DNA from: Istiophorus platypterus
Lineage: Eukaryota > Chordata > Actinopteri > Istiophoriformes > Istiophoridae
Length of the DNA stretch: 64,000 nt
Direction of reading: 5' to 3'
Assembly: GCA_016859345.1 (NCBI GenBank)
Contig: CM029119.1
Location: 7,849,912-7,913,911 of the forward strand
Shown here: positions 12,281 through 23,379 of the stretch, piece after piece
How positions within the stretch are numbered: the stretch's first letter is position 1
How the letters are laid out: each line of letters begins with the position of its first letter
Program-made: the position numbers and the translations under genes
The notes under the pieces: generated by a model
The model's database searches: none
The model's input: only the letters and a program-made list of their open reading frames with translations
Told to the model about the DNA's origin: nothing

Positions 12281-15200
12281 GAGTTACGTTTTATGGTAGC
12301 AGGTGATATAAAATTTATGCATGAATGTGTTTATGACAAAATGCTCTTGAGCATCTTTACGTTTGTTGGCGCATACCCATATATTCTCGTCTGTACAGCA
12401 TGTCCCAGAGGGTACTTAAATCAGGAAGGCTTTAAAAGACTTACATTTCCATACAATCAATTCAGGGAAGGCTTCAACTGGGGAAGTGCTTTCTGTAAAT
12501 CTATTGGACTTCCTGCTGTCCCTCTAGATCACTCTGGCCAGCTTTCAGATATGGTCTCAGACAGCACTTACTGGCAGACAGCTATGGAAAAATCAATATG
12601 ACCAGGTAGAGGGACTAACAAATGGAAATAAATGGAGAGAGCTGACAGCTTCAAGGTGTATACATGCTGGTGAGGCAGGCCGCAGATCACCCGTGACCAC
12701 CCCGAGGTGATCATACATATGCATTGCCTGTACAGCAGACTGTGAGAAAAGGGGGTTGCTTAGTTTTGCCTTGAAAACACATTTTCTTTGCACAGCGGAT
12801 GCTAAGAGTATTTCGGTCATATTGCTGAAGCCGGAAAAAAAATAAGAAAAAAAAGGAAATGCTGCAACGGAGAAGTTATTGCTGATTTTCAGAAGTACCA
12901 AGTTTGAAATAGGTCAAAGTGATCCTAGGAGGCAAAAATTATAACTGTTTTAATTGCCAGTTCAGATGGAGTCAGCCACACCAAATGTACCAACTGACAA
13001 CAAATTAAAAATCTGACATGAGAGGCCGTGCATGTTAGCCTCTGTTACAGTGTTTGAGCAAATGGTGAGTAGAATGAAAGAAAAGTAAAACTATCCAACA
13101 AACGGCACAAAATGAACCTTGTGATGAAATGACGCGGATCACACTAATGATCTCACGCATTGTCTCCGTCTCTCTTCAACCCCTATCTGTACAAACACAA
13201 TCAAATTTAATCATCTAGTCATGCGAGGCACACGCACACACATACACTAATAGGCACCAAATCAGCCAAAACAATTTCGCTGATGGCCTTCTTCATCCAT
13301 CATTCAAAGGCAACTGCTTTGCTCATTGTGCTTCTTTCCCTGCAGCCAGTGTCTCAGCCCCGAAGGGTAAAACCACATCGCAACAACCTAAACAAGAGCA
13401 TCACAAATGTGTGTGTCTTGACTTTGGGTATGTTTTTTTTTTGGGGGGGGGTTAATGCACAGTGCCTAATGTAGAGTTGGACGGAACAGAAAGTTTTGTT
13501 GAGACATTCTGAAGGTGTTGAGGGTTATCATCTATCCTGTGGGAAGATTGGGATAAATATAGCTATTAGACAGTGAAAACTAAAATAGAATGCGACCGTT
13601 TGCAGCCTTGTGTTCTTGGCTCAGCGCTGTTTGTCGATGAGAAAAAAAACAACAACACTGCAAATAGAAAGAGTGCCCTGTGATTTTATCATAAGCATTG
13701 AGATGATTATATAAGAGGCTATGAATATTGTAGCCTACACATGATGAGCATGCCCACTGTATAGCCTTCGGCGAGCTGACACAAAAGTTGATCGCTATCC
13801 AGACCAGTCTGTGTTCCAGGTTTAGTGATTAAACATTTAAACAGGACAGACAGACAGACCGGGAGCACATTTCCTCTCGCGGCCCACCTCACATGCCCCC
13901 ACAGCCTCTATCTACGAGAGCGAAGCAGGGCGAAGGGAGTGCCTTTATTTTAACTGGTACTCCTGTCAGTCAGCTCCACGTGCAAGACTCCGACATGGAT
14001 CTTAATCACATTACTCAGCTCCCACACAGACAAAAGCACGCCCCACCTAATGGCGCAGGATGCTTTGCACTCATTTCTCACTAACGCTGCAAATGTGAAC
14101 CGCAAACTGCATTGTAATGCCTCAGAGGTGTGGGGATAAAGTTATGTGGTTCCTTGGAGAGGATTGTGTGTGTGTGTGTTGATTGTTTGTGGGGGGGCTG
14201 GCTGGTGTATCAGTCGCACAATGAAACTCTATCAAAGGCCCGTTGTGCTCATACCTCTGGGAGGGAGAGGCTGTGAGCCTCACACGACTCAGCTTTTGTA
14301 CTCAACCACAGCCACACGCCCCACAGATCTCCCATGCTGCCCTCTGCTGCTTTCCTGTCCTCTCGGGTAGCTAAAAACAAGGTAGCAGGAACACACTCTA
14401 CATACAGATGAGGATTTTGCTTGAGACATATTTTAATGTCTGTGGGTCCAGTCAAACCCAATGTTAATCATCTGTAAGCCTTTTAAAAACGGATCCATGC
14501 CCGCTAATTCTTGTGTTGTTTTTTATCACTGTTGTTGTGATGTGACCTGTTAACTTCAACATTTGTGATTTTCATGCTTTTTGATTGCGATGAAAAATCA
14601 TTTGATTACATGAAATCCCTTGGAATATCACAACAGATACACTCAAAAATACGCAGTACAAAAAAGTACCATCTGAAAACAAGCCTGTTTCCCTCATTTC
14701 TAAAAAGTGGAGATACAGTGTGTTTGCTCAGCAGCAACAATCGGTTTTCCGGCCACTAATTTCCCCTTAACTACAGATTGACAATCTCGCTCCATTTAGC
14801 AATTACTCAAATTGAGATGAGTACCTTCTCAGCATAACCCTCTTAAAAAAACAGGTTGTTCCCAGAAAAAGGCAAAAGATCAAGTTTGACGTCCTAATAA
14901 GCACTTCAGCGGTCTGGAAACCTGTTGTGGCTGACATCACATGCCCCCACATGAGATTAAGCTGCAGAAGCAGTTGACCTTTTCTTCTCTAAACACTTAG
15001 CTGGAAACGAGAGAAGAAATGAATCCTGAGATGCAATTGATAACTGTTCCTCTTGTTATAGACTGTCTCTTTAAAGCCTGGTGTGATCTTGTTTTACTCC
15101 TTGTCTGGTGTGGTCCTAGCCCCTAAAATCGGAGGGTCGCAATTGTGAGCTCAAGTCTTATTGTGGACTTAAGGTGGCACTTTTTCAACAATTCATTGCT

Positions 15201-16784
15201 ACTGGAAATCACATCTTGCAAATGGACCATTCTTATCTGTCAGTGTCATGTTTTTCGTCAGGGATGATCATTGTGTATTGGGAGTTATTGGGACTCCCAG
15301 TGGAAACTGTGAGTGATGCAGTTGCAATGAACTGGAACATGACCATATAAATATATGATGAGGTGAGGTTCAACCATGAATAAAGATCCACATCTCTGAA
15401 ATTAGTTGTGTAAAAGATGAAATTTTGGATATTCAATGTGAATATATCTATGACAGCTGGATTTTAATGTAATCAACAAAAAACGATAAAGTGATACACA
15501 TAGTGTTTGTCCTTTTTAAGTCTATTCCTCCTGCCTGCCTTCCTTCCTCTTTCTCTATTGTCTGTGCCTGAAAATGTAAACAAGGGACTAATGAAAGAAA
15601 TAAATAGATTGCTAACCTGCTCCACGTCTCTACCTTTCTCCATTACTAATGGACTAGTTGCTTTGCTCGCCGCAGAAGAGTCATTATGGCTGAAGACCGA
15701 TCTCCTGTGTCCAATTTACTGTCAAAATGTCCAATGTGCCTTGCCTGGAGGTCAAAGTTAAAGCAGTGAGTGAAATATGATGTGACTGACGGGATTTCTC
15801 TCACCGTGTGTCTCAAAATAAACCAGCCGCACGCAGAGACACACATATAGTTGGTATGCACGTTCTGCGTCCATCTTCATATTGTCTCACTGCGGATGTG
15901 GCTGATTAATATACAAATCGTTGAACTCCTAAACAATATATAATATGATAAGGATCAAATGGGCTACCTCGCGACAGCCAGTTGCATTCGGGACTATCGG
16001 TTCCCTTACTCAAGCATGAATAAACTGAATCACCTTCTCCGAAAACATGGGAGTGGGTGAGCTGGTGGCTTCAGTGCCTCCGTCAGCACATGGTTGAAGA
16101 AAGCTCCTGCTGTGTTGTGATAGGTGAACCAGTGGCCCAGGCCACGGACACTCACTTTGACACATCCCCACCCCAGACTGTGCCCGGCTGCCCACATGAA
16201 GGATCCCCGCTGGGGCCCAAGTGCCGTGTAACCCATTCCTGACTTGTCTCACCTCCAATGTCTTTCCCATCATCCCCCTCTCTGTCCATTATTTGTTACA
16301 TACCACATGGAGATAGGGCATGATGAAAAGTCCTGGCAGAAACTCTGCCCGCCACTGGTCTCCTGCTGGAATGACCTAAGACCCGGGTAGGGATAACCCA
16401 AGGTCAAAGGAATCCAAAAAATGACCGAGAGTAGAGATTAGCTCTGGGAGTTGATACTAGGAGGACATTTAGCTTAGTGCCGATGACAAATGACTATCAA
16501 AGAAAAAAAATTGGCACGATGAAGAATCAAATAGAATCAAAGCATTGCACTGCACAGTCCATCAATACTGTAGTTTAGGATTGATATTAGATATTAGATT
16601 GTCGATGACAATCATAATCAAGTCATCATCCCCCTCATTGTAATGCTGTCCTCCGCAAAATCATTCACTAGTGAAATGTCAATGCAATAAGCTACCCAGG
16701 GAACATACTGTACCTAACCCCCACTCTATCACAATCCAGTAGCCTCAAGTTCCAATAGGGAGGCTTCATGTGATATGAGAGAGA

Positions 16785-16817
<33 letters not shown>

Positions 16818-19036
16818 CAAGAGAGAGCAGGATTGGGGAAATCCAACGAGACTAAACTGAAGCATCCCCCCCTTTGTACCACATACCATAGACTGTGTCC
16901 CTTTGATGTCAAAGACATGGGGGAAATGTTACTCTAAGCTCAGTAAAATGGGGTCTAAATAGGGGCGTGGCTAAATGACGTAATAGCACTGCTAAGGGGG
17001 ACATTGCTTTTTTGCTTTTTGCTTTTTACGGACCATTTCACCATCCTCTCCAAGGCAAGCTAACAGTACATGGTGATTTGTGATATCCTGCTCATACACA
17101 ATAGCCTCTAACCACAATCAGAGCATTAACGTTGATTGCTGAGGCGGCATTAACCCCCCCCACTTCCCACCACTCTCTCTCAAATTCAAATTTGCTTTAA
17201 TTCCATGAACGGGTATTAGCCATCATTGCAGGAGCAAATGGAAGACAAAATGTGAAATGTGAGATAATTGAAAAAAGAAAAAAAAACATAGTGTATGGGA
17301 ATCAAACAATATTTAACCAAAGAATGAAATAATTATTAATAACAGACCAAATGGAAAACACAAGATAGAATAATCAAAATGCAAATTGAATGCAGTATAC
17401 ACATCCATACGATGGACACATTCACATCCAAATACATGTACGCAGTATGTACCTTGAATTACAGAGGTATCCTTAGGCAACTGTTTTCTCACTGAAATGA
17501 TGGCAGGTTAGGATGTGAGCCACAGATATTTGTGTTGTTTTTTTTTATTTTTACCCAGCGGGGCACAGATTTTTGAACATGAGATGGAAAAGTAAAGCTT
17601 CTTGTCCTCCCCCCTGTGTCCCAGTTGACAGTGTTTGCATCCTTTCTGTTTTCCTTAGGCAGCTAATCTTTGGCCACGCTGTGGCTGCCGAGTCTGTTTT
17701 CCTTTTGTATTGCCAGTAATCACTTTAAAACTGTGTATAAGTGATGTCAGTGTCTTTGAGTCAGTGTCAGTGTCTTTGAGTTATGTGGCTATGTGAGGGG
17801 CAAAGATGGGTTTAGCTGGTGTTTGTGGGCCAGCTGCTGGAGTGGGTCATACAAAACCTTTATACCGCAGCTGTCCTAGTTCTGTGGGCCATGTTTGGGA
17901 CATTCATGTGGAATCCAACAGCGTTTTTGTTGAATTCCAAGTGAAGAATTTCAGGCTAGTGGTCTTCATGGTAAATGAGTTCAGCTTACGGTCATTCAAG
18001 AACACATGCTCGTATACTTTTGCCATTTAAGGCGTTTCATTTGCTGAGTGATTCCTCATACCAGGATAAAACTGCATGCATATCATAAATCCTATTGTTT
18101 ATATAGCATAAAGCTATGGCAGCATTCGGTCTGTATGACGTTTTTATAGCTCACATCACCTGCTTCAATGAAGAGGAACTCTGACTCTGAATTTTATTTG
18201 ATTTTCATAGGAGGAACTCCTTCAGAGAAACAGTGCTGTCATGGCAAAGAGCCCAGTCATTACTTGTGCTTCTTTCCACTGATAAAATGTTTGTGACAAA
18301 AGCAAATCCATGTGTGTTGGATGCTGGTGTGCTTCATTTAGAGTCCATTACCAGCCTCCAGGCTTTGCTTTTACAGGGTCTGCTGTATCAAGTCAGCTGC
18401 TCATTTAAATGCATTAGATGGCATTAACGATGAGATATCACCTGTCTGCCCTGGACAGGGTATGCAAGGGCCATTAAAAGTGTGAGTGCCCCGGATGCCC
18501 TCCCATCCATCTAGCACAGACTGAATCACAAAAGCAGAGCAGGAAAACAAATAGGTCGGGGTTCCGGGAATAACGTGGGTGAAAATACTAATTCAGTCAC
18601 AGCTCAAGCATTAGCACCAGTTAGAGTTAATCATAGTCCAACGGTAAATAAAGCTGTAGAGCTTTATAATAACCGTTGACACCGAGGTTTTATTGCTGAA
18701 CAGTGGGCTCTCACAGAGGAATGTCTCCTGCACAATGTGAATATTCTACTTTGAGAGTGGGTCATAGTTTAAGAATTAAGAATAGAAGCTGTTAGTGACG
18801 TTACAAGTTCTACAAATGAAAAACAACAAAATCTGAACATTTTTTTTTCAAAATGAAAGCATAAGAAATTTAGCCTGTAATCATCCATTTGAGGAAATAT
18901 ACATTTTTAGCACTTGAGAGGCCTATTTATGTGTCTCTTTCCTCCTCTGTTTCATTCTTTCTACGCAGGTTACAGTAACCTGTAGTCCGACCTGGTTTCA
19001 GGCACCTCAGGGTGCATCTAGGTGTTACTCACTCAC
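12281..19036 (-). other. Probable first intron of sbk1
   Basis: If the 19.04 kb exon is real, this is a 6.8 kb intron on the minus strand. A plausible 3' splice end sits at 12261-12290: a CTAAC branch-like motif, pyrimidines, and two TAG acceptors 12 bases apart. Inside are a GA microsatellite (16777-16828), a nearly two-copy 20-base tandem (17745-17780), and a stretch about 17188-17560 opening with CAAATTTGCTTTAATTCCAT that resembles a fish interspersed repeat. No convincing exon of another gene was seen. Confidence 0.5.
16777..16828. repeat. (GA)n microsatellite
   Basis: An interrupted run of GA dinucleotides with GGGA and GCAA interruptions. It produces the Leu/Ser-rich open frame on the minus strand, which is not a gene. 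Confidence 0.9.
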
Positions 19037-19074
19037 CTGCTGGCGACCTGTCTCTCTCCTCCATGGTCCTGCAT
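19037..19074 (-). CDS. sbk1: Candidate first coding exon of sbk1
   Basis: The minus strand has a consensus splice donor, CCAGCAG followed by GTGAGTGAGT (exon end 19037). Two start codons in different frames lie just upstream. ATG at 19074 (MQDHGGERQVAS) is followed by 38 coding bases, which join in the kinase frame to either TAG acceptor at 12260 or 12248; its start context is weak. ATG at 19064 (MEERDRSPA) has a near-perfect Kozak context, ACCATGG, but would need a poorer GAG acceptor before 12204, giving about 414 residues. The first option gives about 432. Human SBK1 has 424. The exon sits at the edge of a CpG-rich block, as a first exon should. Confidence 0.5.
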
Positions 19075-19211
19075 CCGCTCAGAGAGCAGAGCTGCTGCGC
19101 TCTGCTCAGCACCGATCCGCCGGGGTCTGCAGGAGACGGATGGATGGCTCTCCTCGTCTTAGGGAACTCGTCGATCGGCTATGGGTGCTCAGATAACTGT
19201 TCGGGTCCCTC

Positions 19212-19249
19212 AAAAAACAAACAAACAAACAAACAAACAAACAAAAAAA
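19212..19249. repeat. (AAAC)n microsatellite
   Basis: About eight tandem AAAC units flanked by A-rich ends. Confidence 0.9.
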
Positions 19250-19579
19250 CCCAGGACCTTGCAGTTTCACGGCTGACAAAGCTTCGGATGAGGTCCGTGT
19301 CTTTTTCTCTGCTGCCCGCCCAGGATAATTCCCCGTCCAGTTTCCGGAGGCGCACTCGAGTTTGTGACTTTCTTTGGAGGCGGATTCAATCATCTGATGC
19401 TGCGATGCCGAGACGAGGGCGCAGGCTGGGATCCCTCCTCTGGGCGCCCACCACCTAAACCTGCGGAGCGGCGGGAGGAGGTCGCGTGTTTATCTTTCGC
19501 TCCTCCAGTGGTCCGCATGACCCAGTTCAGCACCGCACACACACCGAGGCGAGCCCATTCATTCACATTCAGTCGGTGA

Positions 19580-19580
19580 T

Positions 19581-19612
<32 letters not shown>
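19580..19612. repeat. Compound (TG)n(AG)n microsatellite
   Basis: A pure TG run passes directly into a pure AG run. Confidence 0.9.
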
Positions 19613-20217
19613 GTGACAGCAAAGCTGCTCTGCGGTCCACACGGACAAATCTACGCGTCCCTCCTCGCCTCAGAGTCCGCTCCGCGTCCTGCGGTTACTC
19701 GGGCTGCCTTGTCCGTCGGTCCAGCGGGACTCCGGGGTTGATGGAGGCGGATGGGGGGTGGAGGGGGGGGGGGGTGGGGGTCTCAGATGCTGCTCTGCTG
19801 GTCCTACCAGCTCCTTCATTGTTCACCCGTCTCCACCCTCTGGTACACTAACGCGCTCACGTGTCCCGGGTCCTAGCGCCCGGACACCACCACCACCGCC
19901 TCCTCCACCACCACCGCCACCACCACCTACCTCAGCGCGTCCCCTGAGCTTCTTTACTTTTGATTCACGCTAAGAAGGAACAAGCTGCTTCGCCTCTTGC
20001 ATAATTCAGCAGCTTATGGCCCCGAGCGCTTCGCGGGGCGACTTTGCCAACTGTCCTTATTGGGTGGCGGCGAGGCGAGGCTTTCCATTAATTCACTGCC
20101 CCGTCAGGTCCCCTTCCACTGTACGTGTTTAACAACAGGCCTCCTGCCAGACGTGTTTGCCAACCGGAGCAGATTGGACTGAGAAAACAGCTCCGGCATA
20201 ACAAGGAAACCCTAGTG

Positions 20218-20256
<39 letters not shown>

Positions 20257-20265
20257 CATCATCAT
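20218..20265. repeat. (CAT)n trinucleotide microsatellite
   Basis: About fifteen CAT units with one CCT interruption, in non-coding DNA upstream of the CpG block as read from sbk1. Confidence 0.95.
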
Positions 20266-20269
20266 GGGT

Positions 20270-22330
20270 CGTGTGAATGCAGTGGTGAGATGTGAAATTA
20301 TTGGAAGCTTTGTGTCATTTTCTACCCCCTTGAACTCACCTCAGACCACTAGTCACAGAACAGATATATAAAGGAGTAACTCCTTTTTATTTCTTTTAAT
20401 ATCGGTTTTATTTCTCGCATTACTTCTTCTGTCTACACCCTTCTTTCTACTTATGCTGCTTTCTCTATTCCCCCAGACCGCCCTCAGATGGGAGTGATGG
20501 CCATACCCAGGCTGAAACGAGACAATGGTGAAATCTATTAAAATGTTTTTTTTAATCAGTCCAGGGTTGAGACCAGAGGATGAATAAACCCAGAAAAAAG
20601 TATCTAGTTGGAAATATGATCTTTCTGTTATGTCTCTCTGAAACCAAACCATTCAGTGTTTTTTGTTTTGAGACGGGTGGATATTAAATAGCTGCATCTT
20701 CAGCACCTCTAAGACTTTCTTTTGTCTCCCACAGCAGTGAAGCAGAGAGGTTCCTCAAGGTTACTGTGGGAACGGAGCTGTCATAAATCATAGGGAAGGT
20801 CAGCACAAAAGAGAGCACCCGGGGTCAAACGCACCAGGGGGACACACCTCTGAGCGGCGAACAAATAGGGCAGGGCTGCTCCCCCCCTGCTCCTCCTCTC
20901 CTCTCCTCACTTCTTTTTCAGACACCAGACGCATGTCCTAGTTTGAACTTTTTTTGTATGTCACCTCAAGTTTTCCACCTTTTGTTGCAAGGGGGTGGCC
21001 TTGTTTTTTCACCATTCTCAAATTTATCTTCATGTAGAGTTTATTCTGTTGCTTTGCATCCCAGCTGCTCCATAAACTGCAGTGTCATAGACTCAAGTTG
21101 AAAAGTTTGGCGGTCAGGTCCTTCATAATATGACTAATATGCCTTTTGTGGACGACATTCAGATTAAACTTTTTTTTTCTCTCTTCTACGTTTTTAGAGT
21201 TCCATCACCAAATGATAAAATCAGCTAAAAAAAATAAGAAACTGCAACTGTAACTGTTTATCATTGTGTTTTCTGAGACCAACAGGAGAAAAAGAGATTC
21301 CTGTGTTTTTCTTCCTTTGCAGACAAAATAAAAAAATTGTCTGCATGGGCAACCATTAGAGTATGCAATTAAGATTTAATGCTATTAGAACATGCAATTA
21401 ACTCCAGTTAATGTTTCTGTTAATGGATGAGTAATAGAATCACACAAGATTAATCGACTGATATTTGCCATAGATGATTTCATTATTAGGAAAAGTTGTC
21501 ACCATCAACAATCCAACAAATTCTCTGGTAAACATTTCAAGATTTGCTTTCAACAGCATTTGATTTTTTTTCCACTTTGGAGAACATGTGGGAAAATATT
21601 CAATTCAAAAGCATGTTGCTCATCTGCAAAGCCATATCCCACCCTCACACATCCAGGCATTTGTCCATATCATTCTCTTTCCACCTTACTTTAGCGCTCT
21701 TCCCTCTGCCACTTTTACTTTTTCAATCTCACCTGGCTGCCCGGTGGTAGAACAGCTTTCTTACTGCAGAATCAACACTAGAGTAATTTTTTTTCACAAT
21801 CATGAAACAGAAAAAGCAACTCACAGCCACATCACATTGTTCCACTGAATCTAGTCCATTTGCCTTTGCAGACATCTCCTATAACCCCCCCCCCCTCACA
21901 CACACACACACACACACACACACCACCTACTCATCCTTGGCTCCTATTTTATTTGGTACTCATGGTATTTTTATTATATTTCAGAATATGATCCCAGAGA
22001 CATTCTCATGAAGCCAAATGGAATGAATATAAATGAAAATCAGGGATCCAGTTGGTTTAACATTCCAGTTCAGGCTTTTTCCAGAATAAGATATCTGTCT
22101 TGTTATCAAGGAATAATAACATATACAGTAGATGCACAATATTCCCTCAGCTAACAGCACTTTCATACATCTCAAAATTAAGAGCACCTGTCAGATTTAA
22201 TCATAAAGATGTGCTTGAACATAAAAAGAAAAAACACACAAACCAGTTCACCACTGATTTTGAGCAAAGTGATTTAATTCAGGTGAATTACTCTTGATAA
22301 ACAAAACAGAATTCAGAGTCTTGATGTAGT
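20270..22330. other. Intergenic DNA between sbk1 and rdh13
   Basis: AT-rich with no exon-like structure. It contains a polypyrimidine stretch at about 20880-20920 and a C-run plus CA microsatellite at 21885-21923. Confidence 0.5.
21885..21923. repeat. Poly-C plus (CA)n microsatellite
   Basis: A run of about eleven C is followed by about thirteen CA units. Confidence 0.9.
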
Positions 22331-22339
22331 TTTATAACT

Positions 22340-23000
22340 TTTTAAGGCAAAGCAAGTTTATTTATACACCACCATTCAGACACAATTCAGTGATTTACAG
22401 AGGCACTGAAATACTTTAAAAATACAAAAAGACATTAAGAAGACGCCAAAAATGACAATTAAACAGAAACAAAAGCAAAAACAAGTGAATAGATAATTAT
22501 TTATTGGTAAAGCCCTAGAAAACAATAACGCTTTAAGCCCTGATTTAAATGAGCCTTAGGTATTCAGGATGCTTGTTCCTCACATGGGGAGCACAGAAAC
22601 TAAAAGCTTCCTTGGTTTTGATTTTGTGAACTCTGAGTAAACCTGTCCCAGATGACCTGAGGGGTTTGGTTGCTGAGTTATTTACAAGCAAACCAGAGCT
22701 GTACTCAGGCCCCAGACCATTAAATGCTTTAAGAGAAGTGGTAGGATTTTAAAATCTACCCATCTGATAAATAGGGAGCCAGTGCAGATATTTAAGGACC
22801 AGTGTAATGTGCTCCACTTTCTTGGTGTTGGTGAGGTCTCTGCCATCAGCATTCTGGATGAGCTGCAGCTGTATGGTTGGTTTCTTTTAAGTCCACACCA
22901 TTACAGTAATCTAGCCTGCTGAAAATAAATGCATGAACAGGCTTTTCTTTAGCTTGGTTATACAGCAATCCTTCAACTTTTCTATTATCTTTTAAGTTGG
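22340..23000 (-). repeat. Old interspersed repeat of teleost type
   Basis: The sequence opens with GCAAGTTTATTTATACACC and continues with phrases such as GGGAGCCAGTGCAGAT, GTAATGTGCTCCACTTT, CTGGATGAGCTGCAGCTGT and TTACAGTAATCTAGCCTGCT. These match the wording of a repeat family I know from many fish genomes, usually found as 3' parts of LINE-like elements. No open frame is kept. The family name and the strand are uncertain. Confidence 0.6.
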
Positions 23001-23183
23001 TATTGGGCTGATGCTGTAATCGTCTTTATGTGGCTGTTGAGTTACATACAGTAACGTTCAGATTCCATGCAACCTCGTAAGAAAAACCCCAAACATTGAG
23101 CTATTGCTTTCTGCTTGTTTTAGAGAGGAATTAAAAAAACAAACAAACAAGTAATTAAAAAATAAAAATAAAAATAAAATGGA

Positions 23184-23300
23184 ACTACATTTCCCACAAT
23201 GCCATCGGGTCTTTGCTGCCTGCTATTGGCCAGGACCAGTTGATGACGGTAAACCCATGCGCGCGTAACCTTGCGCCACTGCGCAGGAGATTCTGTCAAA
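23184..23300 (+). promoter_or_regulatory. rdh13 proximal promoter with ZNF143/SBS element
   Basis: ACTACATTTCCCACAATGCC (23184-23203) is a very close match to the SBS/STAF site bound by ZNF143 and THAP11. An inverted CCAAT box, ATTGG, follows at 23225-23229. From about 23259, GCGCGCGTAACC and CTGCGCAGG resemble NRF1-type GC elements. The cluster lies 75-190 bases before the rdh13 start codon, as in CpG-type housekeeping promoters of nuclear genes for mitochondrial proteins. The factor assignments come from known motifs and were not tested. Confidence 0.7.
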
Positions 23301-23340
23301 TCAGCTGCGGAACCAGCGATTTCAAAAAAAATAAAATTTG

Positions 23341-23379
23341 ATGTTATATGTGATTGTCAGCGTTGTTCCGGAGTCATGA
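23341..23379 (+). promoter_or_regulatory. Upstream ORF overlapping the rdh13 start
   Basis: An ATG at 23341 opens a 12-codon frame whose TGA stop (23377-23379) overlaps the rdh13 initiator in the arrangement ATGA. If the transcript starts upstream of 23341, this would be a small upstream open reading frame that could lower initiation or feed it by reinitiation. Confidence 0.4.

Larger units (their letters stand above)
19040..20180 (-). promoter_or_regulatory. CpG-rich block, probable sbk1 promoter and 5' UTR
   Basis: GC content and CpG density rise sharply compared with the flanks (for example 19080-19140, 19400-19480, 19620-19720 and 20020-20060). Such islands mark vertebrate promoters. The candidate sbk1 first exon is at its lower edge on the minus strand, so transcription would start within the block and run leftward. 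It also contains several simple repeats: an AAAC run, TG/AG runs, a G-run at about 19752-19781 and a CCACCG-rich stretch at 19886-19927. The assignment to sbk1 is by position only. Confidence 0.55.

Noticed and set aside
12251..12601. 116-codon plus-strand open frame upstream of the sbk1 kinase exon
   Set aside because: No splice sites in phase, no recognised domain, and it overlaps the likely sbk1 acceptor region.
20218..20265. CAT repeat as a coding His/Ile tract
   Set aside because: It lies outside any supported exon.
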